Assembly (NCBI RefSeq): GCF_003130705.1
Contig: NZ_CP021354.1
Location: 124,001 to 188,000, forward strand
Direction of reading: 5' to 3'
DNA length: 64,000 nucleotides
Origin: Rhodococcus oxybenzonivorans
GTDB lineage: Bacteria > Actinomycetota > Actinomycetes > Mycobacteriales > Mycobacteriaceae
In this document: positions 61,054 through 64,000 of the stretch, one piece after another
Position numbering within the stretch: position 1 is the stretch's first letter
Layout: each line of letters begins with the position of its first letter
Program-made: the position numbers and the translations under genes
Notes under the pieces: model-generated
The model's database searches: none
Told to the model about the DNA's origin: nothing
The model's input: only the letters and a program-made list of their open reading frames with translations

Positions 61054-62250
61054 GTGCCCGGATCGCGCAATACCCTTCCGCAGATGGTCAACGAGGTGCT
61101 GCTGTCGGTCCGTGAATTGCTGCCCATGATCGCGGAGCGCGCCGACAAGGTGGACGAATCGCGACGCGTGTCCGAACAGGTGATCCGCGAACTCGGGGAC
61201 GCCGGGATGTTCGCGATGCTGCAGCCCAAGCGATACGGGGGTGCGGAGTGCAATCCCGTTCACTTCTACGAGACGGTGCGTGCGATCTCGGGGGTCTGCG
61301 GATCGACGGGTTGGCTCGCGTCGGTGCTGGGTGTGCATCCGTGGCACCTGGCGCTGTTCGACGACCGCGCTCAGCGCGACGTGTGGGGACACGACAATTC
61401 GGTGCTGTTGTCGTCCGCGTACGCCCCCGTGGGGCGGCTGACGCCTGTGGACGGAGGCTATCGGCTGTCCGGTGACTGGCACTTCTCCTCGGGCTGCGAG
61501 CACGCGTCGTGGGCGCTGCTCGGGGCGATGGTGGTGGGAACGGAAGGTAAGCCGGTCGATTTCCTCACCGTGCTCGTACCGAGGTCGGATTACCGCATCC
61601 ACGACGTGTGGGACGTGGTCGGTATGCGGGGGACGGCCAGTAACGAGATCACCGTCGACGACTGTTTCGTGCCCGACTACCGGACCAAACGCAACTTCGA
61701 GACCGCGCAGTTACGGGGAGCGGGGCAGAAGGTGAACCGGGGACCGCTCTACCGCTTGCCGTTCGCCACCATCTTCACCACGGCCGTCACCGCCCCCGGT
61801 GTGGGTGTGGTGGCCGGCTGCTACGAGCGGTTCCTGACGGTGATGCGTGAACGCGTGCGTCTGAGCCTCGGGGGTGGCCGCTTCGTGGAGGACCAGTTCG
61901 CCCAGGTGTCGGTGGCCCGGGCGTCGTCCGAAATTGATGCAGCGATCCTGCAGATGGACCGTAACGTCCGTGAACTGTGGGAGCTCGCGGTCGCGGGTGA
62001 GGAACTTCCGATGGCGCTGCGGTTGAGAGTCCGTCGCGACCAGGTGCGGGCGACCGAGCGGGCGCTGGACGCGATCGACCTGCTCTTCAAGACGGCCGGG
62101 GCCAGCTCGTTGTCTCGGGGCAACGCGATCGAACGGGCCTGGCGCGACGCTCACGCGGGCAGCGTGCATGTGGCCAACGAACCCGAACGCGCCCTTGCAC
62201 TGTTCGGCAGGGGCGCGTTCGGACTTCCAGTGGAGGACAACCTCGTCTGA
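61054..62250 (+). CDS. HsaA-like flavin-dependent oxygenase (second copy)
   Basis: A 398-residue homologue of HsaA: FAMLQPKRYGGAECNPVHFY, GWLASVLGVHPWHLALFDDR, SGDWHFSSGCEHASWALLG, VGMRGTASNEITVDDCFVPD and AWRDAHAGSVHVANEPERAL. GTG 61054 or ATG 61084 may be the start; neither has a strong ribosome-binding site. Divergent from kshA across about 150 bp and convergent with the KstD-like gene, its stop only touching it. No cognate reductase is adjacent, so it would share HsaB. Substrate probably a modified ring-A phenol (inference). Confidence 0.85.
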   Translation: MPGSRNTLPQMVNEVLLSVRELLPMIAERADKVDESRRVSEQVIRELGDAGMFAMLQPKRYGGAECNPVHFYETVRAISGVCGSTGWLASVLGVHPWHLALFDDRAQRDVWGHDNSVLLSSAYAPVGRLTPVDGGYRLSGDWHFSSGCEHASWALLGAMVVGTEGKPVDFLTVLVPRSDYRIHDVWDVVGMRGTASNEITVDDCFVPDYRTKRNFETAQLRGAGQKVNRGPLYRLPFATIFTTAVTAPGVGVVAGCYERFLTVMRERVRLSLGGGRFVEDQFAQVSVARASSEIDAAILQMDRNVRELWELAVAGEELPMALRLRVRRDQVRATERALDAIDLLFKTAGASSLSRGNAIERAWRDAHAGSVHVANEPERALALFGRGAFGLPVEDNLV

Positions 62251-63789
62251 TCAGTTCCGCATGTGTTGCACTGCCCGGTAGGAGAACACCATTGCGGTGC
62301 CCAACGGGACCCCGGGACCGGGATAGAAGCGTCCGCTCAATGAGGCGCTGGTGTTCCCTGCCGCGTACAGCCCCTCGATCGGGCTGCCGTCCGCGCGAAG
62401 CACGCGGGAATCGGCGTCGGTGCGGACGCCACCCTTCGTGCCGAGATCGCTGAGGATGATGCGGGCAGCGTAGAACGGCCCCTGCGCGATCGGTCCGAGC
62501 GCCGGATTCGGTGGTGCATCGGCACCCGTTCCGGGCGGGCAGAAGAAGGCGTCGTAGGGATCCTCGCCGCGGTGGAACGCCTCGTCGACACCGTGCTTCG
62601 CGTAGTCGTTGAACTGTTCGACGCTGCGCCGAAGCGTGTCGGACGGGACGCCGATCTTCTCTGCGAGTTCCTCGATGGTGTCGGCGGTGACCCAGGTGCC
62701 CGCCTCGAGGTGCTGCTGCGCCGGAATCGACGGGATGGAGATGGCCGGCAGAACGGGGCCGCCCTCCCCGGAATCGAAGACCAGATAAGAGTTCGCACTC
62801 CGGTGTTCGATCATCGCGCGGCCGAACTGGTCGTACGGCAGCGACTCGTTGAGGTACCGCTCCCCGGTGTCGTCCACCAGGATTCCGCCTCGCACACCCA
62901 CCATGAAAGCGCCTGAGCCGTCCGGAAGTTCGACACCCGGGCACCACCAGGCCTCGTCGAGGAGTGCCGTGTCGGCGCCGACCTCCACGGCCGCCGTCAG
63001 CAGGTCGCCGGTGTTCGCCCCCCGCGGTCCCATGCTCCACTCGGCTCTGCCCGGTGTGCCGTTCTCGGTGCGCAGACCGGCGTTGCCCTCGATCCCTCCG
63101 GCAGCGAGGAGAACGCCGCGCCGCGCACGTATGAGGATCGGCTGCCCGGCCGCGTCGGTGGCCTCGGCACCCACGACACGACCGTCCTCGACGATCAGTG
63201 TGTGGGCCGCGGTCTCGGTGCGGAGCTCCGCATGCCCGGTTCCGTACAACGCCATCAGGAGACGCCCGATCAGCGCGCGGCCGCCGATCAGAGTTCCCTC
63301 GGGGTGCGGCTGCCCGGCGCGATCGACGTCGGCCTCCGGACGGATGACCTCACGGAGGTCACCGATCTCGTCGCCGGGCAGATCGAGAGGATTGATCGCG
63401 CGGCCGGCGTCCATGCGGCCCGGCGCCTTGTAGTAGTCGGGGAAGGGACGCCACTCGAAGTCGAGGTGCGGGTTCTGCTCGAGGAAGTCGACGACCTCAG
63501 GGGCGGTGGCGACGTACGCCTCCTGGCGTTCGACCTCGGAGTCGCCGACCACGGCGCGCAGATAGGTGCGAGCCAACTCGGTGGAGTCGCCGATGCCGGC
63601 GCGTTCCTGGACAGCTGTGCCCGGAAGCCAGACGGCGGCGCCCGAGTAGGCGGAGGTGCCGCCGAAGAGTGGAGTCTTCTCGAGGACGAGGGTGCGCAAT
63701 CCCTGCGCGGCGGCCGTATATGCGCCGGTCAGCGCGCCGCCGCCCGAGCCGACTACAAGAACGTCGCACTCCGTTGTCCAGTCCTGCAT
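62251..63789 (-). CDS. KstD-like FAD-dependent steroid dehydrogenase (second copy)
   Basis: A 512-residue flavoprotein from ATG 63789: FAD motif DVLVVGSGGGALTGAYTAAA, GGTSAYSGAAVWLPGT, GVLLAAGGIEGNAGLRTENG, KGGVRTDADSRVLRADGSPI and GLYAAGNTSASLSGRFYPGP. Shorter than the KstD at 28144 (567 residues), in the range of classical KstD. It may act on a different 3-ketosteroid or as a delta4-dehydrogenase. Convergent with the HsaA-like gene (stop codons adjacent at 62250/62251). Confidence 0.85.
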   Translation of the reverse strand: MQDWTTECDVLVVGSGGGALTGAYTAAAQGLRTLVLEKTPLFGGTSAYSGAAVWLPGTAVQERAGIGDSTELARTYLRAVVGDSEVERQEAYVATAPEVVDFLEQNPHLDFEWRPFPDYYKAPGRMDAGRAINPLDLPGDEIGDLREVIRPEADVDRAGQPHPEGTLIGGRALIGRLLMALYGTGHAELRTETAAHTLIVEDGRVVGAEATDAAGQPILIRARRGVLLAAGGIEGNAGLRTENGTPGRAEWSMGPRGANTGDLLTAAVEVGADTALLDEAWWCPGVELPDGSGAFMVGVRGGILVDDTGERYLNESLPYDQFGRAMIEHRSANSYLVFDSGEGGPVLPAISIPSIPAQQHLEAGTWVTADTIEELAEKIGVPSDTLRRSVEQFNDYAKHGVDEAFHRGEDPYDAFFCPPGTGADAPPNPALGPIAQGPFYAARIILSDLGTKGGVRTDADSRVLRADGSPIEGLYAAGNTSASLSGRFYPGPGVPLGTAMVFSYRAVQHMRN

Positions 63790-64000
63790 CGTCGTGTCCT
63801 CCGTTGGGGTGGGTGATGCCTGTGGGTGTTGACTGACGCCCAGTCGTGGCGTCCACGCAATCGCATTCGGGCGACGGAAGGCACCGCTGGTCCCACTCAC
63901 CGGACGCATTTCTGCGCCGTCGCGATCGAATGCCAGAATTGGGCTGGATCCGAGGCTGCTCGGGGAGAAGGGGATCGAGGGTGCCGAGAATCGCGGAGGT
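63790..64000. other. Upstream region of the KstD-like gene at the window edge
   Basis: 211 bp containing the promoter of the minus-strand KstD-like gene. The frame of that gene is open to 63909 but GCGTCCACGCAATCGC-type sequence there lacks coding character. I see no palindrome I would call an operator and no gene start towards the edge. Confidence 0.4.

Noticed and set aside
59454-61115. 553-residue plus-strand open frame opposite kshA
   Set aside because: It is the antisense shadow of kshA and its small partner gene; residues are His/Val/Arg-rich with no motif, whereas the minus strand carries clear Rieske and iron-site residues.

Overview
The window is high-GC actinobacterial DNA and looks like Rhodococcus or a close relative. 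It carries ring-degradation enzymes of 9,10-seco-steroids, a Lsr2-type nucleoid protein, IclR/AraC/TetR regulators, a mycofactocin-type SDR and many GTG starts. The density of insertion-sequence remnants, truncated genes and mixed catabolic operons points to an accessory region or megaplasmid rather than core chromosome, though the replicon cannot be told from the sequence. I saw no rRNA, tRNA or CRISPR array.

Layout. 0-5.1 kb: tail of an AraC regulator, a small DUF3263-like gene, a decayed IS3 copy and a minus-strand operon for hydroxyquinol ring cleavage (flavin monooxygenase, maleylacetate reductase, hydroxyquinol 1,2-dioxygenase). 5.4-10.2 kb: IS5 scrap, a complete P450-ferredoxin-ferredoxin reductase operon, a 5'-truncated hydrolase and an AraC regulator broken by one base in a poly-C run. 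10.4-14 kb: a helicase-associated-domain/acyl-CoA dehydrogenase chimera, a methyltransferase, an intact IS3 element (1355 bp, GTAG target duplication) and an Lsr2 lacking its DNA-binding half. 14.2-19.1 kb: a small catabolic cluster (MDR oxidoreductase, polysaccharide-deacetylase-like hydrolase, acyl-CoA ligase, AraC regulator). 19.2-25.5 kb: a gene graveyard with fragments of an SDR, IS6, PHA synthase, the missing Lsr2 C-terminal domain, an ABC permease, IS481, UPF0158 and a cyclase; a PAS-ANTAR protein, a WGxxGxxG-type secreted protein and an acyl-CoA dehydrogenase-like subunit remain intact.

25.6-36 kb is a coherent steroid A/B-ring operon: IclR regulator, hsaB (divergent), hsaD, kstD, hsaE, hsaG, hsaF, hsaA, hsaC and a secreted lipoprotein lipase. 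The pathway is continued at 58.7-63.8 kb by kshA, a small CxxC protein, an SDR, a second HsaA-like oxygenase and a second KstD-like dehydrogenase. Together they encode 1(2)-dehydrogenation, 9alpha-hydroxylation, ring-A hydroxylation, meta-cleavage, C-C hydrolysis and conversion of the small product to pyruvate and an acyl-CoA.

Between the two steroid blocks, a 307-308 bp direct repeat about 95% identical (35816-36123 and 55231-55537; end of the lipase gene plus start of a PEP-utilising-enzyme gene) brackets about 19 kb of foreign-looking DNA. This interval contains a catabolic island at 37.6-49.1 kb (MDR, SnoaL-like, DUF3237, HSL-family hydrolase, cupin, methylmalonate-semialdehyde dehydrogenase, VOC protein, mycofactocin-type SDR, TetR, acyl-CoA ligase), a dead extra threonyl-tRNA synthetase, IS481 scrap, an IS607-type element with an unusual middle ORF and a truncated TnpB-like protein, and a PknK-like kinase/NB-ARC/LuxR regulator. 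Four promoters of the island share a 13-bp dyad, C(G/A)ACAnnnTGTTG, fused to the -35 box; this is the clearest undescribed regulatory signal in the window.
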